Of a DNA stretch of 64,000 nucleotides, positions 17,191 through 25,694 are shown one piece after another. The stretch comes from DAIDKA01 sp963726995 (GTDB lineage: Bacteria > Pseudomonadota > Gammaproteobacteria > Steroidobacterales > Steroidobacteraceae): NCBI GenBank assembly GCA_963726995.1, contig CAVSEP010000004.1:682001-746000 (forward strand), read 5' to 3'. The position numbers and the translations under genes are program-made. Position 1 is the first letter of the stretch; every line of letters begins with the position of its first letter. The notes under the pieces were generated by a model. That model did not search any database. It saw nothing but the letters and a program-made list of their open reading frames with translations, and had not been told where the DNA came from.

Positions 17191-19871
17191 GGGTTCGCTT
17201 CCGCAATGCGGCAGAAGGCCTGCAGGTGGCAGTAGTCGCAGGCCCCCTCCATGGGGTCCACGCGCGCCTCGCCGCGTACGAAGTCGTCCGCCAGCCGCAG
17301 TACCTGCTCGCGCCAGAGCTTGACCTGATGCGCCCAGTTCGCGGCCGGCCCCGTGGCATCCGGCGCCAGCCCCGCGGCCTTCACGCCGGGCAGTCGACCA
17401 TCCGTATCGCCTATGCCTCGGAACACGACGGCCTTGGGTTCCAGGTGGGCCACGGCCAGTGCGCTCACCGGCACCCCGGCGGCCAGCAGGTACACCAGCA
17501 GCTGCGGATGGGTGGTGCGGTCCAGCTCCCAGTCCGGGCTCAGGGCGCGGCCGGACTTGTAGTCGACAATGGCGTGGCCGCCGTCCTCCAGCCGGTCGAT
17601 GCGATCGATGCGCACATCGATGCGGGCCGCGCCGATCTGCAGCCCATGCTTGCCCTCCAGTTCGTGGATGGTGAAGGGCGGGCGCGAGGCCTCCAGCTCG
17701 CACAGCGCACCGATCAACCGGGCCGCCCGGTCGCGCTCACGCGCGATGGCGGCGCGGCGCAGGGCCAGCAGACCCGTGGCATCCGCGGCCGCCGCATCGG
17801 CGCCGTCGGCAAACTCCGGGTCAGCCCCGGTCAGGATTTCGCCGGTGGCCTGCGCGATGCACTCGTCGATCCAGGATCCCAGGGACCGTGCGGCGCGCGC
17901 AGCGGCCAGCCCCGCGGAGCCGCCCAGACGCTGCCACAGCAGTTCCAGCGCCCGATGCAGCAGGCGCCCGCGCTCCCGCGGCGTAATGCCCGGCTGCGGT
18001 GCCTCGAGGGGCTCCGCGCCGAGACGCAGTTGGGCATAGGCCCGGAACGGACAACGACTCTGCAGCTCGATCGCCCGGGTCCCGGACGGCAGCGGCAGTG
18101 CCTGCGGCCAGTGCAATCCAACCTGATCCGCGTAGCTCTCCCTGCCACCGGTGCCGCGCAGCGTGCGCGCCAAGGAAGGGGCGGCCTGCGACGAATAGGT
18201 GACTTCCGAGTACGGTGCCAGCAGCGGCGAGGCGGTGAGTTCCAGATCCGCCGCATGTGCGGCGGCGCTGACGATGAACTCGCGGCCGCCGCGACACAGT
18301 GCGGCCAGGCGCCGCTGCGCCAGGCCCACCAGCGCGGCGGCATCGGTGCGGATGATGCCGGCTGCGCGCTGCAAGTAGGCGGGTATCAACGGATCGAAGC
18401 GCGCCTGATCCGGAATGGCGCCGGCATGCAGGCCGCTCACCCAGATGCCGTCGTAGCGCACGATGGGATCATCGAGCGCTGCGCTCAGGGTGACCGCGAC
18501 ATCGCCGGTCGCCGGCTCGAAGGGGGTGTGGGCCAGCAGCTGCGCCAGGATCGTCAGCGCCTCCCCCGCCCGTAAAGCGCCCGAAGGCTGCGCCAGAGCG
18601 GCGCACTCCTGCAGCAGTTCCTCCAGACGCTGCAGCACCTGCTGGGTATGGCTCGCGCGCTGCCGCGCGGCGCCGGGGTTCAGGCCGGACAGCGCCAGCG
18701 CCCGGGCAAAGCGAGCACTCCAGGTGCCGAAGGTTGCGGGCGATCCGTCCAGGGCCTCGAGCAGGCGTTCGATGAGCGTCGCCACCTCATCGGCGGCGGC
18801 CAGCAGCGCCGGCGGCGCCGCACGCAGGGCCTGCAGCAGCTGCGCGGCACCCAGGCGCGGCGGCACTACGGTGCGCAGCCAGCCATCCAGCTGCGCCCGC
18901 GGACCTGCGGCGGGGCGCGTCCAGTACGGGCCGCGCAGCCATTGCGAAACTTCCGCCAGTTCCACCTCGCCACTCACCAGCCGCAGCGTCCGCAGGCCCT
19001 CGGCGACCGGTGCGTAACTCGCCAGCGGCTGCCCCCCCTCCAGGGCATACCCGGGGGTGTCCGGCTCGCTGTCCCCCCGCTGCAGGTGATCCGCATCCAG
19101 CGCCGCATCAAAGACCCGCTGAACTTCGCTGCGGCGGTCCGCCAGTTCCGGCACGATGACCAGCAGCCGCGCACCGGGCGACTCCTGCAGGCGCCGTCGG
19201 CACCACTGCGCCGCCAGCTCCAGCTCCGCCGCAGGATCGGCCGCGTAGGCCCGGGCGGCGGGTGCCGCCGCAAACGGGCTGGCCGGCTCGGAGTCCGCCG
19301 GCGGACCCCAGGCCGCGAACAGCGCGCGCTGGGCCGGGGTTGCCAGGGTAAAGCCGGCGAATTGCGGCCTGCGCCGGGGAGGCTTGGCGCTCAGTTCCCG
19401 CAGCGCGAGCCAGGGGGGCGCCGCGGACAGCTCGGCCAGGCGAGCCTGCAGTGCCGCCAGCGATTGCCCCAGCAGCGCCGCTTCCGGGGTGCCCGCCTGC
19501 CGCAATGCCTCAGGCGCAATCTGCCACTCATGCAGCAGTCCCGCGGCCCGGCGCACGGCATCCACCAGCCCCGGCACCTGCGGCAAGGACAGTCGCACGG
19601 CGCTGCTCGCGACCGCCTCGCGCCACAGCAGCCATTCCTCGCTCGCCCCGAGCCGGCGCAGGGCGCGGCCATCGGACCCGGGACCCACGGGCTGCCCGCG
19701 CAGCCAGCCGCTCAGACTCTGGACATCAGGAGTTCGAAAGGCACGCAGACCCGCGCTCAGCTGCTGAGTGGCAAACCCCAAGCGCAGCGCCGCGGCGCGC
19801 TGCGCGCTCGGCACGACGACGGTGCGGCCTGCGGTGAGGGCGGCCTGCAGATGGGGCGCAAGTTCCAGCAA
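17187..19871 (-). CDS. PD-(D/E)XK nuclease family DNA repair protein (AddB-like)
   Basis: A protein of 894 residues resembling the AddB/RecC-like partners of AddA helicases. The C-terminus has an intact RecB-family nuclease motif, AIVDYKSG near residue 770, with a following QLLVYLLA helix. Cysteines flank the domain (SRCPFRAYAQL, and CDYCHLQAFC at the end), the arrangement that holds a 4Fe-4S cluster in AddB-type nucleases. The N-terminal half has the VVVPSAQRAAALR start seen in inactivated helicase domains. The likely start is TTG at 19871. It is translationally coupled to the helicase gene, so the pair probably forms one complex with this subunit supplying the nuclease. Confidence 0.82.
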   Translation of the reverse strand: MLELAPHLQAALTAGRTVVVPSAQRAAALRLGFATQQLSAGLRAFRTPDVQSLSGWLRGQPVGPGSDGRALRRLGASEEWLLWREAVASSAVRLSLPQVPGLVDAVRRAAGLLHEWQIAPEALRQAGTPEAALLGQSLAALQARLAELSAAPPWLALRELSAKPPRRRPQFAGFTLATPAQRALFAAWGPPADSEPASPFAAAPAARAYAADPAAELELAAQWCRRRLQESPGARLLVIVPELADRRSEVQRVFDAALDADHLQRGDSEPDTPGYALEGGQPLASYAPVAEGLRTLRLVSGEVELAEVSQWLRGPYWTRPAAGPRAQLDGWLRTVVPPRLGAAQLLQALRAAPPALLAAADEVATLIERLLEALDGSPATFGTWSARFARALALSGLNPGAARQRASHTQQVLQRLEELLQECAALAQPSGALRAGEALTILAQLLAHTPFEPATGDVAVTLSAALDDPIVRYDGIWVSGLHAGAIPDQARFDPLIPAYLQRAAGIIRTDAAALVGLAQRRLAALCRGGREFIVSAAAHAADLELTASPLLAPYSEVTYSSQAAPSLARTLRGTGGRESYADQVGLHWPQALPLPSGTRAIELQSRCPFRAYAQLRLGAEPLEAPQPGITPRERGRLLHRALELLWQRLGGSAGLAAARAARSLGSWIDECIAQATGEILTGADPEFADGADAAAADATGLLALRRAAIARERDRAARLIGALCELEASRPPFTIHELEGKHGLQIGAARIDVRIDRIDRLEDGGHAIVDYKSGRALSPDWELDRTTHPQLLVYLLAAGVPVSALAVAHLEPKAVVFRGIGDTDGRLPGVKAAGLAPDATGPAANWAHQVKLWREQVLRLADDFVRGEARVDPMEGACDYCHLQAFCRIAEANP

Positions 19872-19898
19872 CGGGACCCCGCGCGAGCTTGGGGGACT

Positions 19899-21194
19899 TC
19901 AGCGAAAGCGCTTGTCGGCGCGCACGACCTTCTGCTCGGCATCGCTGCGGGGCGCCGCGGCATAGCCTGCGAGCACTTCCTCGATGCGTGAGAACACCGT
20001 GCGCAGCACCACCGAGTCCGGCAGATTCGTGATGCGAAAGTGCGTGCGGTACGGCACGTTGAAGCTCACGCCGGGGGCCACCAGCACGTGTTTCTGTTCG
20101 AGCAGATCCAGCGCGAAGCGCTGGTCATCGAAGTCCGGCAGGTCGGTGGTGTCGACTTCGATGAAGGCATACATGGCGCCCGGTGGCGGCGCCAGGCGCA
20201 GGAAGCGGCTCTGCTCCACGGCGCTCAGGATGGCGCGCCGCGACTCATACAGGCGCCCGCCGGGCAGGATCAGTTCGCGGATGCTCTGATAGCCGCCCAG
20301 GGCGCTTTGCACGGCCCACTGCGCGGGAACATTGCTGCACAGACGCAGCGAGCTCAGAAGCTCCAGCGCCGCCAGGTATTCGCCGGCGCCCTTCAGGCGG
20401 CCGGAGAACACGGCCCAGCCCACGCGGTAGCCGCAGGCCCGATAGACCTTGGACAGGCCCGAGAGGGTCACGCACAGCGAATCGCGCACCAGAGTCGCCA
20501 TGGGCACGAATTCCGCGCCGTCGTACAGCATCTGGTCGTAGATCTCATCCGTGTACACCACCAGGCCATGGCGCTCGGCGAGGGCGGCGATCTGCTCCAG
20601 CACCGCCCGCGGGTACACGGCGCCGGTGGGATTGTTCGGATTGATCACCACGATGGCCCGGGTGCGCGGGGTGATCAGCGCTTCGATCGCCTGCGGATCG
20701 GGCACGAATCCGTTTTCCGGTCGGCACGGATAGTGAACCGCCCGGCCGCGATTGAGAGTCACCGCGGCGGTCCACAAGGGATAATCGGGGCTGGGAATCA
20801 GGACCTCATCGCCCTCGTTCAGCAGCGCCCGCAGCACCAGGTCGATCAGTTCGCTGACGCCATTGCCGATGAAAACATCGTCCACCGTCACGCCCTGCAC
20901 ACCGCGGGCCTGCTGGTGCATCACGATGGCTTCGCGCGCCGGGAAGATGCCCTTCTGGTGCGAGTAGCCTTCCGAATTGGCCAGGTTCTCGATCATCGCC
21001 AGGCGCAGGATCTCGGGAGTGCGGAAGCCGAAGGCGCCCGGATTGCCGATGTTCAGCGAGACGATCTCATAGCCCTGGCGCTCCATTTCATGGGCGCGAC
21101 GGGCCAGCTTGCCGCGAATTTCATAGCGGACGTGGCGCAGCCCCTCGCTGGGGCGGATGGTCGTGACCGGGGGCGGACTGGAGTTCTGGCTCAT
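19899..21194 (-). CDS. alaA: PLP-dependent aminotransferase, AlaA type
   Basis: Class I/II aminotransferase, most likely glutamate-pyruvate (alanine) transaminase. The 431-residue protein shows YEIVSLNIGNPGAFGF, NGVSELIDL, INPNNPTG and the PLP lysine in SGLSKVYRACGYR (Lys249), all close to the AlaA/YfbQ pattern. I use the ATG at 21194 (MSQNSS); the frame is open upstream and an ATG at 21224 is possible, neither having a strong ribosome site. It is divergent from the IclR regulator. Confidence 0.88.
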   Translation of the reverse strand: MSQNSSPPPVTTIRPSEGLRHVRYEIRGKLARRAHEMERQGYEIVSLNIGNPGAFGFRTPEILRLAMIENLANSEGYSHQKGIFPAREAIVMHQQARGVQGVTVDDVFIGNGVSELIDLVLRALLNEGDEVLIPSPDYPLWTAAVTLNRGRAVHYPCRPENGFVPDPQAIEALITPRTRAIVVINPNNPTGAVYPRAVLEQIAALAERHGLVVYTDEIYDQMLYDGAEFVPMATLVRDSLCVTLSGLSKVYRACGYRVGWAVFSGRLKGAGEYLAALELLSSLRLCSNVPAQWAVQSALGGYQSIRELILPGGRLYESRRAILSAVEQSRFLRLAPPPGAMYAFIEVDTTDLPDFDDQRFALDLLEQKHVLVAPGVSFNVPYRTHFRITNLPDSVVLRTVFSRIEEVLAGYAAAPRSDAEQKVVRADKRFR

Positions 21195-21319
21195 GCCGCG
21201 CAGAATAGCGTTTCTGGCTGCCATGTGCACGACGGGCGTCTCCAAACGGCAACGACGGTTTCGGGTTGGACAGCGGGCGTCGCGCTTCCTACACTTCGCG
21301 CCCTTGTCCGGATTTGGTA

Positions 21320-22111
21320 ATGCAGGAAATGGATTCGACACGCCCTATTCGCGCCCTGATCCGCGGTCTCGAGGCCCTGGCAGTATTGAACCGTCGCAAC
21401 GGCGCTACAGTCTCGGAAGTCACCAGCGAAATCAGGCTGCCGCGCACCACCACCTATCGCATCCTGGAGACCCTGCGCGAGGCCGGGTATATCTATCGGG
21501 ACGGGGCCGATGACCGTTACCGCCTGACCCTGCTGGTGCGCGGCCTCGCGGACGGCTTCGACGATGAGGCCTGGATCACGCAGATCGCCCGCCCCTGCAT
21601 CAATGACCTGTGCAAGGACATCGTCTGGCCGGTCTCGCTGCTCTCGCCTTCCGGGACCTCCATGCTGATCCGCGAAACCACCGATCACGCCAGCCCCCTG
21701 GCCGTGGAGCGCTTCGGCGCGGGGCTGCGCCTGCCGCTGCTGATGAGTGCCTCGGGCCGCGTGTACCTGGCCTTCTGCCAGCCCGAGCAGCGCGCTACGC
21801 TGCTGGACATCCTCAGCCGCTCCACCCGTGAGGAAGACAAGCTGGCCCGCAGCCGCCCGGAGCTGGAAAAAATTCTTGATGAGGCCCGGGAACAGGGCTA
21901 TGCCACCACGGTACGCACCCGCCGGGTCTCCGAGGAAATGGCAATATCCGTGCCGATTCTGGTCGAGGACCGGGTATTGGCGGCCGTCACCGTGCGCTTC
22001 TCGCCGAGCGCGGTGCCGCCGGGACTGGCGGTGGAGCGCTTCTATCCGAAGATGCACGAAACCGCCAATACCATTCGCCAGCGCTTCACCGAAGCCGCGG
22101 GCCGCAGCTGA
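21320..22111 (+). CDS. IclR-family transcriptional regulator
   Basis: DNA-binding regulator with an N-terminal winged helix (GATVSEVTSEIRLPRTTTYRILETL) and a C-terminal IclR ligand domain (LPLLMSASGRVYLAF, SVPILVEDRVLAAVTVRF). It is about 263 residues from ATG 21320; a second ATG lies three codons on. The gene is 10 bases before etfB, so it may regulate electron-transfer flavoprotein expression or a linked catabolic pathway; the effector is unknown. The MhpR/DafR-like members of the family that start with similar RPIRALIRGLE sequence control aromatic degradation. Confidence 0.9.
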   Translation: MQEMDSTRPIRALIRGLEALAVLNRRNGATVSEVTSEIRLPRTTTYRILETLREAGYIYRDGADDRYRLTLLVRGLADGFDDEAWITQIARPCINDLCKDIVWPVSLLSPSGTSMLIRETTDHASPLAVERFGAGLRLPLLMSASGRVYLAFCQPEQRATLLDILSRSTREEDKLARSRPELEKILDEAREQGYATTVRTRRVSEEMAISVPILVEDRVLAAVTVRFSPSAVPPGLAVERFYPKMHETANTIRQRFTEAAGRS

Positions 22112-22121
22112 AGGAATTTCC

Positions 22122-22889
22122 ATGAAACGCATTCTGGTGGGCGTCAAGCGCGTGGTGGACTACAACGTGCGCATCCGACTCAAACCGGATGCCTCCGGCA
22201 TCGTCACCGACGGCGTGAAGATGAGCATCAACCCGTTTGATGAAATCGCGCTGGAGGAGGCGCTGCGCATCCGCGAGCGCGGCGGCGCCGAGGAAGTGGT
22301 TGCGATCAGCATCGGCGGCAGCGATGCGCAGCAGCAGCTGCGCACCGCCCTGGCGATGGGCGCCGACCGGGCCGTGCTGGTGGAGATCCCCGCAGGCGCG
22401 GCTGTGGACGCAACGCTCGAGCCGCTGGCGGCGGCCTCGGTGCTGCTGAAACTGGTGAAGCGCGAACAGCCCCTGCTGGTGATCCTGGGCAAGCAGGCCA
22501 TCGATGACGACAACAGCCAGACCGGGCAGATCCTGGCGGCCCTGTGGGAGCGTCCCCAGGCGACCTTCGCCTCCAAAGTGGAGCTGAGCGCCGACAGTGC
22601 CCGCGTCACCCGTGAGGTCGACGCCGGACTTGAGACCCTGGAGGTGGATCTGCCGGCCGTGATCACCACCGACCTGCGGCTGAATGAACCGCGCTACGTG
22701 AAGCTGCCGGACATCATGAAGGCGAAGAAGAAGCCCCTCGAGGTGCTGCCGCTGGCGAGCCTCGGGGTGCCCACCGCGCGTCAGACCACGGTGCTGCGCT
22801 TCGACCCGCCCCCGCAGCGCCACAAGGGCATCATGGTCAAGGACGCCGCGGAACTGGTGGCGGCCCTGCACGCCAAGGGACTGGTATGA
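22122..22889 (+). CDS. etfB: Electron transfer flavoprotein beta subunit
   Basis: Carries electrons from acyl-CoA dehydrogenases to the quinone pool together with EtfA. The 255-residue protein has MKRILVGVKRVVDYN, the INPFDEIALEEALR motif, LLVILGKQAIDDDNSQTGQ and VITTDLRLNEPRY, all hallmarks of the housekeeping group I beta subunit. A good ribosome site (GAAGGAA) precedes the ATG. Its stop overlaps the etfA start as ATGA. Confidence 0.97.
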   Translation: MKRILVGVKRVVDYNVRIRLKPDASGIVTDGVKMSINPFDEIALEEALRIRERGGAEEVVAISIGGSDAQQQLRTALAMGADRAVLVEIPAGAAVDATLEPLAAASVLLKLVKREQPLLVILGKQAIDDDNSQTGQILAALWERPQATFASKVELSADSARVTREVDAGLETLEVDLPAVITTDLRLNEPRYVKLPDIMKAKKKPLEVLPLASLGVPTARQTTVLRFDPPPQRHKGIMVKDAAELVAALHAKGLV

Positions 22890-23827
22890 GCCGTATTCTC
22901 ATCATCGCCGAGCACGACGGGGTGCACCTGAATCCGGGCACCGCCAAGTGCGTGACCTGCGCGGCCGGACTGGCCGGCGCCTCCATCACCGTGGCCGTGC
23001 TGGCCCGTGACCCCCAGGCCGTCGCCGCCCAGGCGGCCGCGCTGGCGGGCGTCGCCCAGGTGCTGGCCCTGGCCAACCCCGCCAACGAACACCCCATGGC
23101 GGCCACCCTGGCGCCGCAGATCGTGGCCATCGCCAAGGACTTCACCCATGTGCTGGGGCCGGCGACCACCTTCGGCAAGGACCTGATGCCGCGGGTTGCC
23201 GCATTGCTGCAGGCGCCCCAGATCAGCGACATCATGGCCATCGAGACGGCCACCCGCTTCCGCCGTCCCGTCTATGCCGGCAACGCCATCATCACCGTGG
23301 AAGTCCTGGCCGGCATCCAGATCATCGGCACCGTGCGCACGGCCTCGTTTGGCGCGGCCGGCAGCGGGGGCAGCGCGCCCATCGTGGCCATCGCGCCGAC
23401 GGCCACCCTCCCCACCCATACCCGGTTTGTTTCCGTCTCGGAAGCCAGCTCCGACCGGCCGGACCTGCAGACCGCGCGACGCGTGGTCTCCGGCGGGCGG
23501 GCCCTGGGCAGTGCCGAGGGCTTCAAGCTCATGTTCACCCTGGCGGACAAGCTGGGCGCGGCGGTGGGCGCATCGCGGGCCGCCGTGGACGCCGGCTACG
23601 CCCCCAACGAGCTGCAGGTGGGCCAGACCGGCAAGATCATCGCCCCGGAGCTGTACATCGCCATCGGCATCTCGGGGGCGATCCAGCACCTCACCGGCAT
23701 CAAGGATGCCCGCACCATCGTGGCGATCAACAAGGATGCCGAAGCACCCATCTTTGAAGTGGCCGACTTCGGCCTGGTGGGCGATCTGTTCGAGATCGTC
23801 CCCGAGCTGGGGAAGCTGCTGGGCTAG
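22886..23827 (+). CDS. etfA: Electron transfer flavoprotein alpha subunit
   Basis: FAD-binding partner of EtfB. The 313-residue protein has the C-terminal FAD site: RRVVSGGRALGS, GASRAAVDAGY, QVGQTGKIIAPELYIAIGISGAIQHL and the end motif IVAINKD. It ends 12 bases from the peroxiredoxin gene coming the other way; a GC-rich hairpin without a T-run (23834-23852) lies between the two tails. Confidence 0.97.
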   Translation: MSRILIIAEHDGVHLNPGTAKCVTCAAGLAGASITVAVLARDPQAVAAQAAALAGVAQVLALANPANEHPMAATLAPQIVAIAKDFTHVLGPATTFGKDLMPRVAALLQAPQISDIMAIETATRFRRPVYAGNAIITVEVLAGIQIIGTVRTASFGAAGSGGSAPIVAIAPTATLPTHTRFVSVSEASSDRPDLQTARRVVSGGRALGSAEGFKLMFTLADKLGAAVGASRAAVDAGYAPNELQVGQTGKIIAPELYIAIGISGAIQHLTGIKDARTIVAINKDAEAPIFEVADFGLVGDLFEIVPELGKLLG

Positions 23828-23839
23828 GGATAAGGCGGC

Positions 23840-24322
23840 CTACAGGGCCGCCAGCACGTACTCGGCCGAGGACACCTTGAACTCCCCGCCGGCCTCCACG
23901 AACACCTTCGAGGCCACGCCATCCTCGACGATGATGGCGAAGCGCTGACTGCGCTCGCCCATGCCGAAGCCGCGGCCGTCCAAGGTCAGTCCCAGGGCAC
24001 GCGCGTAGTCGCCGTTGCCGTCGGCCAGCAGCAGCACCTTGTCGCCCACATTGGAGTGCTTGCCCCAGGCGCCCATCACGAACACATCGTTGACGGAAAA
24101 ACAGGCGATGGTGTCCACGCCCTTGGCCTTCAACTGATCGGCCAGCTGCACGAAGCCCGGCAGGTGCTTGGCATCGCAGGTGGGCGTGAAGGCGCCGGGT
24201 ACGGCGAACAGCACCACTTTCTTGCCCTTGAAGAGCTCATCGGTGGTCACGTCACGGCGGCCATCCGCAGTGGTCGTCTTGAAGGTACCGGAAGGCATCC
24301 TATCGCCGGCCTTGATGCTCAT
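23840..24322 (-). CDS. Peroxiredoxin, Prx5/AhpE-like (hybrid Prx5) type
   Basis: Thiol peroxidase that reduces H2O2 and organic hydroperoxides. The 160-residue protein has the peroxidatic Cys49 in PGAFTPTCDAKHLPGF, the Prx5 signature, plus VNDVFVMGAWGK and the C-terminal family pattern. A perfect AAGGAG ribosome site sits before ATG 24322. It follows the second TPR gene by 10 bases, so it may be co-transcribed with it. Reducing partner (glutaredoxin or thioredoxin) cannot be told from the sequence. Confidence 0.92.
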   Translation of the reverse strand: MSIKAGDRMPSGTFKTTTADGRRDVTTDELFKGKKVVLFAVPGAFTPTCDAKHLPGFVQLADQLKAKGVDTIACFSVNDVFVMGAWGKHSNVGDKVLLLADGNGDYARALGLTLDGRGFGMGERSQRFAIIVEDGVASKVFVEAGGEFKVSSAEYVLAAL

Positions 24323-24332
24323 GAGGAACTCC

Positions 24333-25562
24333 TTATGATCTGGCGCGCAGGGTCCACAGGGTCGCAAGTCGCTCGGAAATCGGATCTTCCTTGAGGGCTC
24401 TGAAGGTCTTGACTGCCGAGTCCTTGTCGCCGGCCTTCAGCTGCGCAATCCCGAGCGTCAGGCGCGTGTCGGGCGCGTCCTTGCTGACTCCCTTGGCGAG
24501 GCCGGCGGACAGGTCCTTGATGGCCTTGGCATAGTCGCCGTTGCCGAAATAAGCCATGCCGACGCCCACCAGTTTATCGCCGGTGGCGGCAGCGGCCGCG
24601 TCGGCCTCGGACTTCGCCAGCGTCGCCTGGTCGGCGGCCACCTGTTTCTTGACCGAGTCGAGCAGATGCTGGTTGCGATTCTTGTCGGCGGGCGTCGTGA
24701 AGACGTTGGCGGCGAATCCCTTGGTGAGCGTCGCGACCGCCTCACCCGGGGCGCCCACATCCTGCGCCAGCTGGGCCATTTCGGCGTAGTCGGAACCGCG
24801 CTTGAGCGCCCCCACATCCACCGCCAGCCGGTGTACCTGCAGGGTCTGCCGGTCAGAGAGTTTTTCAGTGTAGATGCTGTGCAGCAGGTTCTGCCAGTAC
24901 TCGGGCTTCGGATGGTAGGTCACCAGCAGTTCGGTCCAGCGCGACACGCCGCGCTCATCGTTCAGTTTGCGTGCCGCATCCTGGCCCATCAGCAGAATCT
25001 CTTCGGTGGGCGCCTGACCGGCCTTGACCTGGCCGTCCACCATGGCGTGCACGAATTTCTCGGCGTTGCGGAAGTCGTTCTTCAGGTAGTAGGACTGCGC
25101 GACCACGGTCTCGATCTGCGCGTTGGCGCCTTCCTTGAGGGCCCGGTTGCCGAACTCGATGGTCTTGTCGTAGTTGGGTATCTGGTACTCCAGCAGCGTG
25201 GCCTGAATCAGGCGCTGCTTCATTTCAGACTGCGCCATGTACTTGGAAGCCATGATGGCCTCGAGCGACCCGACGGCCTGCTGATACTTCTTCTGGCCGG
25301 CGTAGGCGGTGTAATAGAACAGGTTCATCAGGTATTCGTCGTAGTCGTTCTTCTTGGGATTGGCTCTGATCTTGTCCAATACCTCGAGCGCCTCATCGTA
25401 ACGCCTGGCGCCCACCGCCTTCTGGGCGGCCTGCAGGTCCTTGCCCGCCGCGATACTGACCTGCGGCTTGCCGGACGGCGCCGCCTCCTGCGCATAGGCC
25501 GATACCGCGCCTGCCAGCAACACCACCATGCCGAGCGCCAAGAAATTCGAAACTTTTTTCAT
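24333..25562 (-). CDS. Periplasmic TPR-repeat protein, copy 2
   Basis: A 409-residue protein of unknown exact function. It has a clear signal peptide (MKKVSNFLALGMVVLLAGAVSAYA, cleavage after AYA about residue 24) and helical repeats throughout, for example the RRYDEALEVLDKI unit and the last one, FGNGDYAKAIKDLSAGL. It is a diverged paralogue of the protein encoded at 25695-26933, with matching blocks such as NPKKNDYDEYLMN and GDKLVGVGMAYFGNGDYAKA. Linkage to tonB-exbB-exbD suggests an envelope scaffold for TonB-dependent uptake; that is inference. A strong terminator separates it from the upstream copy, so it may have its own promoter in 25563-25624. Confidence 0.75.
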   Translation of the reverse strand: MKKVSNFLALGMVVLLAGAVSAYAQEAAPSGKPQVSIAAGKDLQAAQKAVGARRYDEALEVLDKIRANPKKNDYDEYLMNLFYYTAYAGQKKYQQAVGSLEAIMASKYMAQSEMKQRLIQATLLEYQIPNYDKTIEFGNRALKEGANAQIETVVAQSYYLKNDFRNAEKFVHAMVDGQVKAGQAPTEEILLMGQDAARKLNDERGVSRWTELLVTYHPKPEYWQNLLHSIYTEKLSDRQTLQVHRLAVDVGALKRGSDYAEMAQLAQDVGAPGEAVATLTKGFAANVFTTPADKNRNQHLLDSVKKQVAADQATLAKSEADAAAAATGDKLVGVGMAYFGNGDYAKAIKDLSAGLAKGVSKDAPDTRLTLGIAQLKAGDKDSAVKTFRALKEDPISERLATLWTLRARS

Positions 25563-25624
25563 GTGTACTCTAACCCGTCTAAAACCGGTCTAAATCCGAT
25601 GTGCCGGCGCATCGGCCGGATGTT

Positions 25625-25651
25625 AAAAAGGCCGGGAGACTGCTCCCGGCC
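25625..25651 (-). terminator. Rho-independent terminator after the first TPR gene
   Basis: On the minus strand a 9-bp perfect stem (GGCCGGGAG / CTCCCGGCC) with a 4-base loop is followed by TTTTT. It lies 44 bases after the stop of the 25695-26933 gene and should end the tonB-exbBD-TPR transcript, at least in part. Confidence 0.88.
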
Positions 25652-25694
25652 CTTGATTCGAAGGACACGCCGTCAGCGGCCGTGTCCAATTCTG

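Noticed and set aside
14500..17235. 911-codon open frame on the plus strand
   Set aside because: It is antisense to the helicase gene, which has all seven helicase motifs; long antisense frames are expected at this GC content and it has no recognisable domain.
23834..23852. GC-rich hairpin between the tails of etfA and the peroxiredoxin gene
   Set aside because: Perfect 7-bp stem but no T-run on either strand; not called as a terminator.
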